Source: an uncultured Desulfobacteraceae bacterium (lineage in GTDB: Bacteria; Desulfobacterota; Desulfobacteria; Desulfobacterales; UBA5852). From it: a stretch of DNA of 64,000 nucleotides. The stretch covers positions 496,001 to 560,000 of the forward strand of contig CAJXSL010000001.1 of NCBI GenBank assembly GCA_913060875.1. Reading direction: 5' to 3'. The notes under the pieces were generated by a model that saw only the letters and a list, made by a program, of their open reading frames with translations, made no database searches and had not been told where the DNA came from. The translations under genes were made by a program, and so were the position numbers. Of this stretch, positions 26,198 through 36,939 are shown piece by piece (within the stretch, counting starts at the first letter, position 1; every line of letters begins with the position of its first letter).

Positions 26198-26274
26198 CGT
26201 CGGCCGCAGGAATGGCGGTCAGGGGCCGCGCCCCGGAATAACCCGCGGATCAAATTTACCTGATGGAGGTAGCG

Positions 26275-27432
26275 ATGAGCATGACCCGATTTTTTCAAAC
26301 GTCTCCCCGGATTGTCATGGGCCCTGGATGCCTGTCCCAGATCGTGTCCGAAGTCGAGCGCCTCGGCGGTACCAGCGTCATGGTCATAACCGACCCGGGC
26401 CTGGTGCAGGCCGGCATCGTCGATCAACTCGAAACACGGTTGCAGGAAGGCAAGGTCGCCTATACCCGCTTCGACCAGGTGGAGCCGGATCCCCGCCTGG
26501 AAATCGCCGCCATGGCAACCGAGGCGATCAAGCTGGCGAAAGCGGACCTGATTATCGGTATCGGGGGCGGGTCGGCCATCGACATCGCTAAAATCGCCTC
26601 GGTGCTGGCGACCAATGACGGCGACCTAGCCGGCTATTTCGGTATCGACCTGATTCCCCAACCCGGGTTGAAGACCATCATCGTGCCCACCACGGCTGGC
26701 ACCGGCAGTGAAGTCACGCCTATCGTGATTCTTTCCGATCTCGAGGAGAAACTGAAGAAAGGCGTGGTCAGTCCTTATCTGATGCCCTCGGTGGCGCTCC
26801 TGGATGCCGAGTTGACCCTGGGGCTGCCCGCCACGGTCACCGCGGCCACCGGCATGGATGCCCTCATTCACGCGGTGGAGGCCTTTACGTCCAAAAACGC
26901 CTACGGCATGACGGACATGCTGGCCCGCCAGGCCATTCGCCTGATCATCGGCAATATCCGCACGGCGTTCGCCAACGGTGCCGATCTGCCCGCCCGCAGC
27001 GCCATGCTGGAGGGCAGCCTGCTGGCAGGGATGGCCTTTGCCAATGCCGGCGTTACGGCCGTCCACGCCTTTGCCTACCCGATCGGGGCCGAATACCATA
27101 TCCCCCACGGCGTGGCCAACAGCATCATGCTGACCCCGGTCATGGAATTCAACATGCTGGGCAATTTGGCCAAGTTCGCCGAACTGGCGGATCTTTTCGG
27201 GGAGGTCACGGAGGGGAAAACGCTGCGGGAGAAGGCCCAGGCCGCCGTGGAGGCCCTGCGTACCCTCTCGCAGGATTTGCAGATCCCAGCCCATTTGAGT
27301 GCTTTCGGCGTCAAGGAGGACGACATTCCCAACCTGGCCGACGGGGTCATGAAGGTGACACGTCTCCTGGCCAATAACCCGCGTACGATGACCCAGGCCG
27401 ATGCGGAAGTCATCTATCGGCGTATGCTTTAA
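26275..27432 (+). CDS. iron-containing (group III) alcohol dehydrogenase
   Basis: A 385-residue cytosolic NAD(P)-dependent dehydrogenase. It has the nucleotide loop GIGGGSAIDIAK, then TTAGTGSEVTP, and the metal-binding region GMDALIHAVEAF plus AVHAFAYPIGAEYHIPHGVAN with the conserved Asp/His ligands. GGAGG precedes the ATG at 26275. It interconverts an alcohol and an aldehyde. Being placed directly before an aldehyde:ferredoxin oxidoreductase and between two solute transporters, it probably performs the first oxidation step of an imported alcohol. The actual alcohol is unknown. Confidence 0.92.
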   Translation: MSMTRFFQTSPRIVMGPGCLSQIVSEVERLGGTSVMVITDPGLVQAGIVDQLETRLQEGKVAYTRFDQVEPDPRLEIAAMATEAIKLAKADLIIGIGGGSAIDIAKIASVLATNDGDLAGYFGIDLIPQPGLKTIIVPTTAGTGSEVTPIVILSDLEEKLKKGVVSPYLMPSVALLDAELTLGLPATVTAATGMDALIHAVEAFTSKNAYGMTDMLARQAIRLIIGNIRTAFANGADLPARSAMLEGSLLAGMAFANAGVTAVHAFAYPIGAEYHIPHGVANSIMLTPVMEFNMLGNLAKFAELADLFGEVTEGKTLREKAQAAVEALRTLSQDLQIPAHLSAFGVKEDDIPNLADGVMKVTRLLANNPRTMTQADAEVIYRRML

Positions 27433-27465
27433 ACCGCTTACCACCCGGCTACAGGAGTGAACCCC

Positions 27466-29235
27466 ATGCACGGTTTTTTCAACATGGTGCTCAGAGTCAA
27501 TGTCACCCAGGAATCCTACGAACTCCAGATGGTTTCCGACGACACCTTGCAGACCCATATGGGCGGCAAGGGGCTGGCCGCCCACCTGCTGCTGCGTCAC
27601 AACCCGCCCGGTGTCGACCCCCTCAGTGCCGACAATCACCTGATTTTCGCCACGGGTCCGGTTTCCGGCAGCCCGGTCTGGGGCTCCTGCCGCCATGGCA
27701 TTTTTACCAAATCCCCCCAGACCGGTTTTTTTTCGGAGTCCTATTCCGGCGGCAAGGCGGCTGAGCGCATGGCGGCCACCGGCTTCGACGCTGTCGTCAT
27801 CCACGGCGCCGCCCAGCGGCCGGTCTGGCTCGAAATCTGCGAAGAAGCCGTCTATTTCCACCCGGCCGACGATCTCTGGGGCAAGGACACCTACCGCACC
27901 GAGGACGACGTCAAGGCCTGGATCAAGACCAACCGTCCCCAGGCCGGGGCCTGCGGTGTGGTGGTGATCGGTCCGGCCGGGGAGAAGCAGGTCAGCTTCG
28001 CCGTGGTGGAGAACGACTATTGGCGCAGCGCCGGCCGGACCGGGGTCGGGGCGGTGATGGGATCGAAGAACATCAAGGCCATTGCCTTCTGGGGCAAGCG
28101 CAAAAAAACGTTTGCCGACCCGGGGGCACTCAAGCAGTTTGCCCGCAACCTGGCGGCCACCGGCAAGGACGATGCCGGCGTACAGGCCTATAAAACCAAG
28201 GGTACCCCCATGCTGGTGGACATCATGAACAATGTGGGGGGCTTCCCCACCCGCTACTGGCAGAAAGGCAAATTCGAGGGGGCCGACAAGATCAATGCCG
28301 GGGCCCTGCACTCGCGCTGCGAGGTCAAACCCAATGCCTGTCTCAAGTGCTTCATGGCCTGCGGGCGGCTGTCCACCGTCAAGACCGGGCGCCACCAGGG
28401 GCTTACCGTGGAGGGGCCTGAATACGAAACCATTTACGCTTTCGGCGGCCTGTGTGAGCTGGACAGCATCGAAGAGATTATCTACCTGAACGATCTCTGC
28501 GATCGCCTGGGCATCGATACCATTACCGCGGGAAACCTGGCCGGACTGACCATCGAGGCGGTTCGCCAGGGGCGCATCGACTATGCCATCGACTACGGGC
28601 AGGCCGAGGCCGTGGCCCGGCTGATCGAAGACATTGCCGCACGGAACGGCATCGGCGACACCCTGGCGCGTGGCATCTGTTTTACGGCCGTGGAATGGGG
28701 CATGGCCGACCAGGCCATTCACGTCAAAGGCCTCGAACCGGCGGGTTACGATCCCCGCGTTCTGAAAGGCATGGGGCTGGCCTACGGCTCCTCGGACCGG
28801 GGGGCCTGCCACCTGCGGGCCACTTTCTACAAGCCGGAACTGGCCGGGATGGTGGATTCGGAAACCATTCCGGGCAAGGCGGCCATCTTTACCGAGTGGG
28901 AGGACCGCCTGACGCTTTTCGACACCTTTATCCTGTGCCGCTTTTACCGCGATCTCTACCAGTGGGAGCAGTTGGCCGAGATCCTGCGCGGCACCACCGG
29001 ACTGGACCTGGACACGGACGGCATGCGGGCGATTGCCGCGGCCGTCAGTGACGACGCGCGCCGGTTCAACCTGCGCGAAGGTCTGACCCCGGAAGACGAC
29101 CAGCTGCCGCCCCGGTTCCACAAAGAGGCCCTGCCCGAAACCGGGAAAGTGATTACCGAAGACCAGATGAAAATGATGCTGTCGGAATACTACCAGGCCC
29201 GGGGCTGGAATGAGAATGGCGAACCGCCGGCCTGA
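27466..29235 (+). CDS. aldehyde:ferredoxin oxidoreductase family protein
   Basis: A 589-residue tungsten/molybdopterin enzyme of the AOR family, oxidising an aldehyde to the acid with ferredoxin as acceptor. The N-terminal domain has GGKGLAAHLL and FATGPVSGSPV. The [4Fe-4S] ligands are C-x2-C-x3-C in ACLKCFMACGR plus a later Cys in LFDTFILCRFYR. The cofactor-binding GAVMGSKNIKAIA and LEPAGYDPR are also present. The ATG at 27466, 8 bases after ACAGGAG, is preferred to the GTG at 27457. With the upstream alcohol dehydrogenase it forms an alcohol-to-acid module. Confidence 0.92.
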   Translation: MHGFFNMVLRVNVTQESYELQMVSDDTLQTHMGGKGLAAHLLLRHNPPGVDPLSADNHLIFATGPVSGSPVWGSCRHGIFTKSPQTGFFSESYSGGKAAERMAATGFDAVVIHGAAQRPVWLEICEEAVYFHPADDLWGKDTYRTEDDVKAWIKTNRPQAGACGVVVIGPAGEKQVSFAVVENDYWRSAGRTGVGAVMGSKNIKAIAFWGKRKKTFADPGALKQFARNLAATGKDDAGVQAYKTKGTPMLVDIMNNVGGFPTRYWQKGKFEGADKINAGALHSRCEVKPNACLKCFMACGRLSTVKTGRHQGLTVEGPEYETIYAFGGLCELDSIEEIIYLNDLCDRLGIDTITAGNLAGLTIEAVRQGRIDYAIDYGQAEAVARLIEDIAARNGIGDTLARGICFTAVEWGMADQAIHVKGLEPAGYDPRVLKGMGLAYGSSDRGACHLRATFYKPELAGMVDSETIPGKAAIFTEWEDRLTLFDTFILCRFYRDLYQWEQLAEILRGTTGLDLDTDGMRAIAAAVSDDARRFNLREGLTPEDDQLPPRFHKEALPETGKVITEDQMKMMLSEYYQARGWNENGEPPA

Positions 29236-29431
29236 TCCGGCGCGGTTCCCATCTGGAGAGAACGCCGTGCGTCCAGGCGGTGACCGGAAAAATCGGAAAT
29301 GGTAGCTCTATCGTTTCCGATGCTTAAAAAATGATGAATCGAAGCGACCTGGAAGCCAAGCTGCCGGAGATGGTCGCTGGTGGCCGTTTGCCAGGCATTA
29401 TCCTGACAACCGTTTCAAGGAGGTAGCAACG
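29236..29431. other. intercistronic region with hairpin
   Basis: ATCGGAAA (29292-29299) and TTTCCGAT (29314-29321) form a perfect 8-bp stem with a 14-nt loop, followed by GCTTAAAAAA. There is no -24/-12 motif. It may be an mRNA-stability or partial-termination structure between the oxidoreductase and the second binding protein. Confidence 0.4.
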
Positions 29432-30655
29432 ATGAGAAAAGGGATCATTGCAGCAATGGTTTTGCCCCTGGTGGTGATCAGCCTGGTGCTGGCCGCACCG
29501 GCTTGGTCCGCCCCGACGGTCAAGGTGGGCTTTGTCTACATCATGTCCGGTCCGTTTTCCGCCTACGGCCAATTCGCCAAGAAGGGGGCCGAGCTGGCGG
29601 TGGATGAAATCAATGCCGCCGGCGGCATCAGCGGCCACAAGGTGGAGGCCTTTTTTGAAGATTCCACCGGCAAGCCGGATGTTGCCATTCGGGCCCTGCG
29701 GAAACTGGTCTTCCAGGAGAAAGTGGATTTCCTCATCGGTCTCGATTCCAGTGGGGTGGCCAAGACCGTAGTGCCCTCCATCCCGCAGATGAAAACACCG
29801 TTGATCATCACCCATGCCGCCACCCCGGATGTGACCGGCAGCGTCTGCAACCGCTATGTCTTCCGCATCTCCGTGAACCTGCCCCAGAACGTCAAGGCGG
29901 CTGCCATGCTGGCCGCGGGCACCGACGCCAAGACCTGGACCACCATCGGACCGGATTATGCCTTCGGGCATCAGAGCTGGGAATACTTTGAGAAGTATCT
30001 GCAGGTGATGAAGCCGGATGCCAATTTCCTGCCCAAGGACGCGGTGGCGTTTCCGCCCTTCAAAACCACGGATTTCAATCCCTACATCAACAAGATCATG
30101 CAGTCCGGGGCCGACGGGGTGCTGGTTTCCCTGTGGGGGGGCAACCTGATCGATTTCGTGCGCCAGGCCCAGGAAATGGGGCTCTTCGACGGTAAACGCC
30201 AGGTGCTGATGACCCTGGGGGCGGCCACCGAAGTGCTTTCGGCCCTGGGGGACAAGATGCCCGAAGGCCTGTGGGTCGGCACACGCTATTGGTTTCTGGC
30301 CAACGATTCCCAGCGCAACCAGGATTTCGTCAAAGCCTACTTCGACCGTTATGGGGAATATCCGTCCTACAATGCCCATGGGGCCTACGGGGCGCTCTAC
30401 ACCTACAAGGCTGCAGCCGAAAAGGCCGGGGGCATCGACAAAGAAAAAGTCATCGATGCCCTGGAAGGGCTGACCGTGGAATTGCCCGTCGGTGAAATCA
30501 CCATCCGTCCGGAAGACCACCAGGCCCTTTCGGACGTGTCCTGGGGCCAGACCGCCGGCCACGCGAACTACCCGATCCGCATCCTCAATCCGGTCAAGAT
30601 CTTCAAGGCCGGGGACGTGACGCCCTCGCCGGCGGACAGCGGGTGCCGGAAGTAA
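29432..30655 (+). CDS. ABC transporter substrate-binding protein, LivJ/K-type (set 2)
   Basis: A 407-residue periplasmic binding protein. The signal peptide ends near AAPAWSA. The mature protein starts PTVKVGFVYIMSGPFSAYGQ and has IGPDYAFGHQSWEYFEKY and WGGNLIDFVRQAQEMGLF, like set 1 but clearly diverged. AAGGAGG gives a strong start. It heads a second full transporter set, so the two binding proteins probably have different specificities. Confidence 0.92.
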   Translation: MRKGIIAAMVLPLVVISLVLAAPAWSAPTVKVGFVYIMSGPFSAYGQFAKKGAELAVDEINAAGGISGHKVEAFFEDSTGKPDVAIRALRKLVFQEKVDFLIGLDSSGVAKTVVPSIPQMKTPLIITHAATPDVTGSVCNRYVFRISVNLPQNVKAAAMLAAGTDAKTWTTIGPDYAFGHQSWEYFEKYLQVMKPDANFLPKDAVAFPPFKTTDFNPYINKIMQSGADGVLVSLWGGNLIDFVRQAQEMGLFDGKRQVLMTLGAATEVLSALGDKMPEGLWVGTRYWFLANDSQRNQDFVKAYFDRYGEYPSYNAHGAYGALYTYKAAAEKAGGIDKEKVIDALEGLTVELPVGEITIRPEDHQALSDVSWGQTAGHANYPIRILNPVKIFKAGDVTPSPADSGCRK

Positions 30656-30751
30656 AACGAACTTAGGGCGGTCAACCGGCCGCCTGTCCATCAGCAGCGG
30701 TCCGGGCGAACGCTTCCCGGGCCGCTCCCAACGTCCTGCAATGAGGTGGTC

Positions 30752-31612
30752 TTGGAAAGCTTCCTGATCAATCTGTTGAACGGGCTCAGCTGGGGCATGC
30801 TTCTTTTCCTCATTTCCCTGGGGCTCACCACGGTATTCGGCGTACTGGGCATCCTCAATTTCGCCCACGGGTCGTTCTTCATGCTGGGGGCCTACCTGTG
30901 CATGCAGATCATGCACATCATGCCCTCCTTCTGGTCCGGCATTCTGGTCGGCCCGCTGGTGGTCGCCCTGCTGGGAGTCCTTATCGAGCGTGTTCTCCTG
31001 CGCAAGGTCTATGGGCGCGACATTTCGTTCCAGCTGCTCCTGACCTTTGCCATCCTGCTTGTACTGGACGATGCGGTACGCATCATCTGGGGTCCCGGCT
31101 ACCACGTGGTGGAGCCGCCGGCCATCCTGTCCGGAGTGTTTACCCTCGGCACGCGCACCTATCCGGTCTACCGCCTTTTTCTGGTCATTGCCGGCCCGCT
31201 GGTGGGGCTGGCCCTATGGCTGTTTTTCCAATTCAGCCGCTGGGGTCGGATTATCCGGGCCGCCGCCATGGATCGGGAGATGGCCGAAGGGGTCGGTATC
31301 CGGGTGCCCATGCTTTTTACGGTGGTCTTCGCCCTGGGGACCTGGCTGGCCGCTTTCGGCGGCGCCCTGGCAGCGCCGCACCAGAGCCTGGCGCCCTCCA
31401 TGGGCGAACGCATCATCATCGAGAGCTTTATCGTGGTTGTCTGCGGCGGAATGGGCAGCTTCCCGGGGGCCTTTGCCGGTGCGCTGATCCTGGGGCTGTT
31501 CGAGTCCTTCGGGACTGTTTTTTTGGGCAGCGCCCAGATGGCGGTGCCCTACATTCTGCTGGCGGCGGTTTTGCTGGTGCGCCCCTACGGATTTTTCGGA
31601 CGGGAGGTGTGA
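30752..31612 (+). CDS. LivH-type ABC permease (set 2)
   Basis: A permease of about 286 residues with LTTVFGVLGILNFAHGSFFMLGAY, the loop RAAAMDREMAEGVGIRVPML and VVCGGMGSFPGAFAGA. No ATG fits the start. A TTG at 30752 lies four bases after the GAGG of GAGGTGG and is my choice; a GTG at 30746 is the alternative. It lies 97 bp downstream of the binding protein. Confidence 0.88.
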   Translation: MESFLINLLNGLSWGMLLFLISLGLTTVFGVLGILNFAHGSFFMLGAYLCMQIMHIMPSFWSGILVGPLVVALLGVLIERVLLRKVYGRDISFQLLLTFAILLVLDDAVRIIWGPGYHVVEPPAILSGVFTLGTRTYPVYRLFLVIAGPLVGLALWLFFQFSRWGRIIRAAAMDREMAEGVGIRVPMLFTVVFALGTWLAAFGGALAAPHQSLAPSMGERIIIESFIVVVCGGMGSFPGAFAGALILGLFESFGTVFLGSAQMAVPYILLAAVLLVRPYGFFGREV

Positions 31613-31613
31613 G

Positions 31614-32578
31614 GTGGCGGACACGAAGCGTATGCAAACCGTTGCCGGCATTATACTGGTGTTCATTCTTTTCCTGACCGGACCCTTTATCCTGCCGGTC
31701 TACTGGACCATGATCCTGACGGAAATCCTGATCATGGGGCTTCTGGCCATGAGCTTCAACCTGCTCTTCGGCTATACCGGCCTGCTTTCTTTCGGGCAGG
31801 CCGGATTTTTCGGGGTGGGCGCCTATGCCACGGCCCTTTTCCTGTCCAAGGGGGGCAACTCGCTTTTCGTGAGCCTCGTGGCCGCCCTGGGGGCCGGTGC
31901 CGTTGCCGCCCTGGTGATCGGTTTTCTCTGCGTGCGCCGGGACGAAATTTATTTTGCCATGATCACCCTGGGGTTCGGGATGATGCTCTATACGGTGGCC
32001 CACAACTGGCTCAGCCTGACCGGCGGCAGTGACGGACTGCCCCTGTTGAACGTGCCCGCGCTGAACCTCCTGGGGCGGGAATTCAGTCTCTTCGATCCCA
32101 ACGTGATGTACCTGTTCGTTTTGACCGTGACGGCCCTGTGCATTTTCTTTTTATGGCGGGTGGTCCGCTCGCCCTTTGGTCTCATGCTGACGGCGATCCG
32201 GGAGAACAAGCAGCGGTTGGCTTTCGTGGGGGCCGGGGTGCAGCACCTGCGGCTGGCCGCCTTCGTGATCGCCGGCGCCTTGGCCGGGATGGCCGGGGGG
32301 CTGTTCTGCCTGTTCAACGCCATGGCCACGCCGGACATCCTGCACTGGGGTTTTTCTTCCCGTCCGGTGCTGATGACGGTTCTGGGCGGATCGGGGATTT
32401 TCTTCGGCCCCCTGTTCGGAGCCGCTATCTTCTTCGGTCTGGAGCAGTTGATCACCAGCATGACGGAAAACTGGATGATTTTTCTGGGCATCATCCTCGT
32501 GCCGGTGGTGATTTTCTTCCCTCACGGCATCCTGGGCACCCTGATGGACTGGATGCGGACAAGGACAAAGCGCGCACC

Positions 32579-32582
<4 letters not shown>
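31614..32582 (+). CDS. LivM-type ABC permease (set 2)
   Basis: A 322-residue membrane permease. It starts with GTG after GGGAGGTG, one base beyond the livH-type stop. It has NLLFGYTGLLSFGQAGFFGVGAY, FLCVRRDEIYFAMITLGFG and SPFGLMLTAIRENKQRLAFVG. It overlaps the following ATPase start by 4 bp. Confidence 0.9.
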
Positions 32583-33335
<753 letters not shown>

Positions 33336-33343
<8 letters not shown>

Positions 33344-34034
33344 ACTGAAAGACATTCATGTCTACTACGGTGACAGCTATATCCTCCAGGGCGTCAGCCT
33401 GGATGTCCGGGAAGGGGAGATCGTATGCCTGCTGGGGCGCAATGGTGCCGGCAAGACCACGACCATGCGGGGCATCATGGGCTACAACCCGCCGGCCCGG
33501 GGACAGGTGGTTTTCGACGGCCGGGACATTACGGGAAAACCGGTTTACGACAATGTCCGTCTGGGGCTTGGTTTCGTACCCGAGGACCGGCGCATTTTCC
33601 CGGACCTGAGTGTGGTGGAAAACCTGGAGGTGGCCCGTCTCCCGGCGCGGCCCGGCCAGACCGCCTGGACCGAAGCGCGTATCTTCGAGGCCTTCTCCCT
33701 TTTGAAGAAGCTGCGCGACCACAAGGGCGGGGCCCTCTCCGGCGGCGAGCAGCAGATGCTGGCCCTGGCCCGGGCGCTCATGGGCAATCCCCGCATGCTG
33801 CTCCTGGACGAACCCTGCGAGGGGCTGGCCCCGATCATCGTCGAGCATATCGGCGAGATCATCAGGGCCCTGAAGTCCGCCGTGCCCATTCTGATGACCG
33901 AACAGAACGCCCACTTTGCGCTCAGCATTGCCGACCGGGGCTATGTCATCGACAAGGGCCGGGTGCGCTACGAAGGCCTGGCCGAAGAACTGGGCGGCAA
34001 TGAGGAGATCCAGCAGCGGTACCTGGCGGTCTGA
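33336..34034 (+). CDS. LivF-type ABC ATPase (set 2)
   Basis: A 232-residue nucleotide-binding subunit. It starts at a GTG preceded by GGGAGG, overlapping the LivG-type gene by 8 bp. It has Walker A GRNGAGKTTT, LSGGEQQM, LLLDEPCEGL and LGFVPEDRRIF. It is the last gene of the long rightward locus; a convergent gene ends 21 bp further on. Confidence 0.92.
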
Positions 34035-34055
34035 GCATTTTCCCTTCGCATCAAT

Positions 34056-35009
34056 TTAAACGATCTTATTCTGGGGGGTGCCCTCCAGCCAGCGTTCAAT
34101 ATTGGCGAATGCAATTTCCGCCCGGCGAACGAAAGCTTCCTCGGTGGCGAAGGCCACGTGGGGCGCCAAGAGGGCGTTTTCCTTATCAAACAGGGCATAC
34201 CCTTCCGGCAGGGGCGGTTCGGTTTCAAAAACGTCCAGGGCCGCGGCGGCGATTTGCTTTTTATCCAGGGCTTCCGCCAGGGCGGGTATATCCACCACCG
34301 GCCCACGGGACGTGTTAATAAGCAGGGCGCTCGGTTTCATGCGGGCCAGCTTTTCCCGGCTGATGATGCCACGCGTCGCGTCGGTCAGGGGCAGGTGCAG
34401 GGTAACGATATCGCTCTGGGCCAGCACGTCGTCCAGTTCGAGATAACGAACGCCCAGTGCTTCGGCCTCCGGCTTGGGGGTGCGGCTGTAGGCGATGAGA
34501 TGGCAGCCGAAGGCCTTGCCGATTTCCGCCACACGCATTCCGATGGCCCCCGTGCCCACAATCCCAAGCGTTTTGCCTCTAAGGTCTTTCCCGATGAAAC
34601 CGGCCCGTGTCTTACATTCCCGCGTGACATGATCGCACTGCACAACGAATCGGAGCAGGGAAATCATGAATCCGAACGCCAGTTCGGCCACCGAGTCGGT
34701 GGAATAACCGGCACAGTTGCACACCGTGATGCCGCGCTCGCGACAGGCATCCAGATCGATATGATCCAATCCGGTAAAGGCCACCGAGATCATTTTGAGG
34801 TTTGGGACGGCTTTGATAACGTTGGCGGAAAGCGGCAGGTTGCCGACCATGAGAATTTCGGCGTCCCGGCTGCGTTCGATCAGGGTGTCGTCGTCCTCCA
34901 CCCGGGTGTCGTAGGCCGTGAACGAATGGCCGTTGTCCTGGAGAAAGCCTGAGACCCTTTCGAGAACATCCGGTGCAATAACAAGAGGTTCGAGCAGTAC
35001 CGTTTTCAT
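34056..35009 (-). CDS. D-2-hydroxyacid dehydrogenase, phosphoglycerate-dehydrogenase-like
   Basis: A 317-residue NAD-dependent oxidoreductase. The central NAD domain has GIVGTGAIGMRVAEIG. The catalytic Arg lies in INTSRGPVVDIPAL, the Glu is about 30 residues later, and the His is in LLAPHVAFATEEA. It could reduce a 2-keto acid or act on a hydroxyacid, but it lacks the ACT domain of SerA. AAAGGAG precedes the ATG. It converges on the transporter locus and is probably a separate transcript. Confidence 0.88.
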   Translation of the reverse strand: MKTVLLEPLVIAPDVLERVSGFLQDNGHSFTAYDTRVEDDDTLIERSRDAEILMVGNLPLSANVIKAVPNLKMISVAFTGLDHIDLDACRERGITVCNCAGYSTDSVAELAFGFMISLLRFVVQCDHVTRECKTRAGFIGKDLRGKTLGIVGTGAIGMRVAEIGKAFGCHLIAYSRTPKPEAEALGVRYLELDDVLAQSDIVTLHLPLTDATRGIISREKLARMKPSALLINTSRGPVVDIPALAEALDKKQIAAAALDVFETEPPLPEGYALFDKENALLAPHVAFATEEAFVRRAEIAFANIERWLEGTPQNKIV

Positions 35010-35339
35010 CGTTTCTCCTTTCGGTTTATCGGGAGGCCCAACGGGCTATTAAGAGCAAATGCTCAATACTTAAAAATAATCATCACAGATCGGTGGTCAA
35101 CATTCTCCGGATGGAAAAACAGCCGAAATCTCAAAAAAACATTGGCCGCCAGGCATGGGCTCCGAGATGAAGGAAAGAACCGACCTGGACTTCAGGCATC
35201 CGTTTCCGGACCTGATTTGAATCCGGATGGAACCTTTTCGTGTGCGATTGCTTTTCAGACGGGGTTTGCTATGCTGATGACATGACTGGCGGCGCTGCAC
35301 AGGCGAATCCATATTTGACCACTTGTTAAGGAGAATTTC
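35010..35339. other. 330-bp divergent intergenic region
   Basis: No gene seen. It holds leader DNA for the dehydrogenase on the left and the promoter at 35248-35275 on the right. An inverted repeat GAGCA-N2-TGCTC lies at 35056-35067 and could be an operator. Confidence 0.4.
35248..35275 (+). promoter_or_regulatory. sigma-70-like promoter
   Basis: TTGCTT at 35248-35253, a 16-bp spacer and TATGCT at 35270-35275, about 65 bp before the exported 147-residue protein. Moderate match. Confidence 0.35.
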
Positions 35340-35783
35340 TTGAAACGACTATGTGTCCTACCCATGTGTGCCATTGCCATCTTGATGATGACCTCCATTG
35401 CCAATGCGGGCGATTATGCCTGGATGCGGGATTTCAATATACGGGCCGAGGCGAACCCGTCCGATTTCAGGGCCAGAATTGAGGGCCGCTTCAAGATCGG
35501 CGACCTGGAAATCGATGCGGTATTCGATACTGCTGATGAGCCGGCCGATGCCTACATGCTGCTACGCTTGGGAGAAATGGCCGATGAATCCATCGAGGAG
35601 GTCATTGAAGTCTACAAGGTCAGGAAAGGGCATGGGTGGGGTAATCTCGCCAAAAGTCTGGGGATCAAACCCGGGTCCAGGGAGTTCCACGCCTTGAAAC
35701 AGGGCCAGGATCTTTATGCGGATGAAGTGAGCGGCAAGGGGAAGGGCAACCATAAAACCAAACCAAAGAAAAAGCACAAATAG
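35340..35783 (+). CDS. exported hypothetical protein, 147 residues
   Basis: Not recognised. A signal peptide (LCVLPMCAIAILMMTSIANA) is followed by a mature domain (DYAWMRDFNIRAEANPSDF, EEVIEVYKVRKGHGWGNLAKSLGI) and a strongly basic tail (GKGKGNHKTKPKKKHK). The tail could bind acidic polymers or nucleic acid. TTG is the start, with AAGGAG just upstream. Its own terminator follows. Confidence 0.65.
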   Translation: MKRLCVLPMCAIAILMMTSIANAGDYAWMRDFNIRAEANPSDFRARIEGRFKIGDLEIDAVFDTADEPADAYMLLRLGEMADESIEEVIEVYKVRKGHGWGNLAKSLGIKPGSREFHALKQGQDLYADEVSGKGKGNHKTKPKKKHK

Positions 35784-35839
35784 AACGTGTCCATATGCCC
35801 GGGGCTGATCATCCAAAGGGCCGGGTTAAATGGAACGGT

Positions 35840-35888
35840 GAGGCCTTTTCTCATCCGACTGGCTCAGGATCGAAAGGGCCTCTTTTTT
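35840..35888 (+). terminator. Rho-independent terminator
   Basis: GAGGCCTTTTC pairs with GAAAGGGCCTC across a 21-nt loop, followed by six T. It ends the 147-residue gene transcript. Confidence 0.7.
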
Positions 35889-36014
35889 GGGGCCTCCGAT
35901 TGAACCTTTTGCGAGGCTGGCGGTACCCATTTTCAAAGAAGCGGAAAAAAGATGGGCAAAATCTTGATTGGATTTGACGGGGTTCGGAAATAATACACAG
36001 AAAGGATATCTCTC

Positions 36015-36857
36015 ATGTTGAAGCGATTCGTTCTTTCGGTATCGGTACTCTTGATGGTTTCCAGCCTGGCCATGACGGTTCACAGTGCAGAAGTCAAGAA
36101 GGTCAAGCCGGGTGTGCTGAAACAGGTGCCCCAGGCCGCGCAAGTGCCTCAAAAGGTCGACACGGACCACATTCCTAAACCTAAAGCGGATCTGGCGATT
36201 ATGGTGATCCATATTTCTCCGACCGCCCCTCAGAAAGGGCAATCGGTCCGGTTTACCGCCAAGGTCATCAACAAGGGGCTGGCGCCCTCGACGGCTTCCC
36301 AGGCCGGGATCCGCGTGGGCGGCGAGACCAACCCCCAGCTTTTTCCTGTGCCGGCGCTGGCGCCCAACGCGGTGCACACCATCACCCGATGGCAGCACAT
36401 GGCCTCGGCCGGTAATTTCCGGGTGACCGTTATCGCCGATGCCAAAGGCGCGGTAAACGAAATCAAGGAGAACAACAATTCCCTATACAAAAACTTCACG
36501 GTCAAAGACATCCTGCCGGATCTTACCGTGGTAAATCCCCGGGTCGATCCGGTAAACCCGACCGTCAACGACCAGATCCGGCTCACGGCCACCCTGAATA
36601 ACATCGGCGACATCCCCTCCGGCGCTTTTCGGACCGGAGTTCGAATCGGAGGGGAAAGCCAGCCCCAAAATGCCGGTTCTGTGGGCCACCTGGATGTAAC
36701 CACCCCCCAGAGTCAGCAATATGTGGTGGCCCGGTTGTGGAACACCTCGCGGCCTGGAAAGTACGTGGTGGAATTTTTCGTGGATGTGAATAACGAGGTC
36801 AAGGAGCACAACGAGCACAACAACTCCATCAAATACGTTATCACGGTGAGGCCTTAA
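36015..36857 (+). CDS. exported protein with two CARDB repeats
   Basis: A 280-residue secreted protein. The signal peptide (FVLSVSVLLMVSSLAMTVHSAE) and a Lys/Pro/Gln-rich linker (to about 60) are followed by two CARDB domains (about 60-165 and 170-278). Each starts DLAIMVIHISPTAPQKG or DLTVVNPRVDPVNPTV and ends with an NNS strand (EIKENNNSLYKNF, EHNEHNNSIKYVI). CARDB is an Ig-like adhesion domain of surface and secreted proteins. AAAGGA precedes the start. The ligand is unknown. Confidence 0.85.
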   Translation: MLKRFVLSVSVLLMVSSLAMTVHSAEVKKVKPGVLKQVPQAAQVPQKVDTDHIPKPKADLAIMVIHISPTAPQKGQSVRFTAKVINKGLAPSTASQAGIRVGGETNPQLFPVPALAPNAVHTITRWQHMASAGNFRVTVIADAKGAVNEIKENNNSLYKNFTVKDILPDLTVVNPRVDPVNPTVNDQIRLTATLNNIGDIPSGAFRTGVRIGGESQPQNAGSVGHLDVTTPQSQQYVVARLWNTSRPGKYVVEFFVDVNNEVKEHNEHNNSIKYVITVRP

Positions 36858-36939
36858 GGGGCTTCTTTATTGGGTCCAGAAAACCTGCTCCTGTGGGCCA
36901 GGTCAGAAATAATTGGCTCCGCCGTAATCGTCGTATAGG

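Noticed and set aside
26626-29121. 831-codon minus-strand open frame
   Set aside because: Shadow of the alcohol dehydrogenase and aldehyde oxidoreductase genes, with no family features.
29236-29431. Second sigma-54 promoter before the set-2 binding protein
   Set aside because: No GG-N10-GC pair with supporting bases was found; only a hairpin is present.
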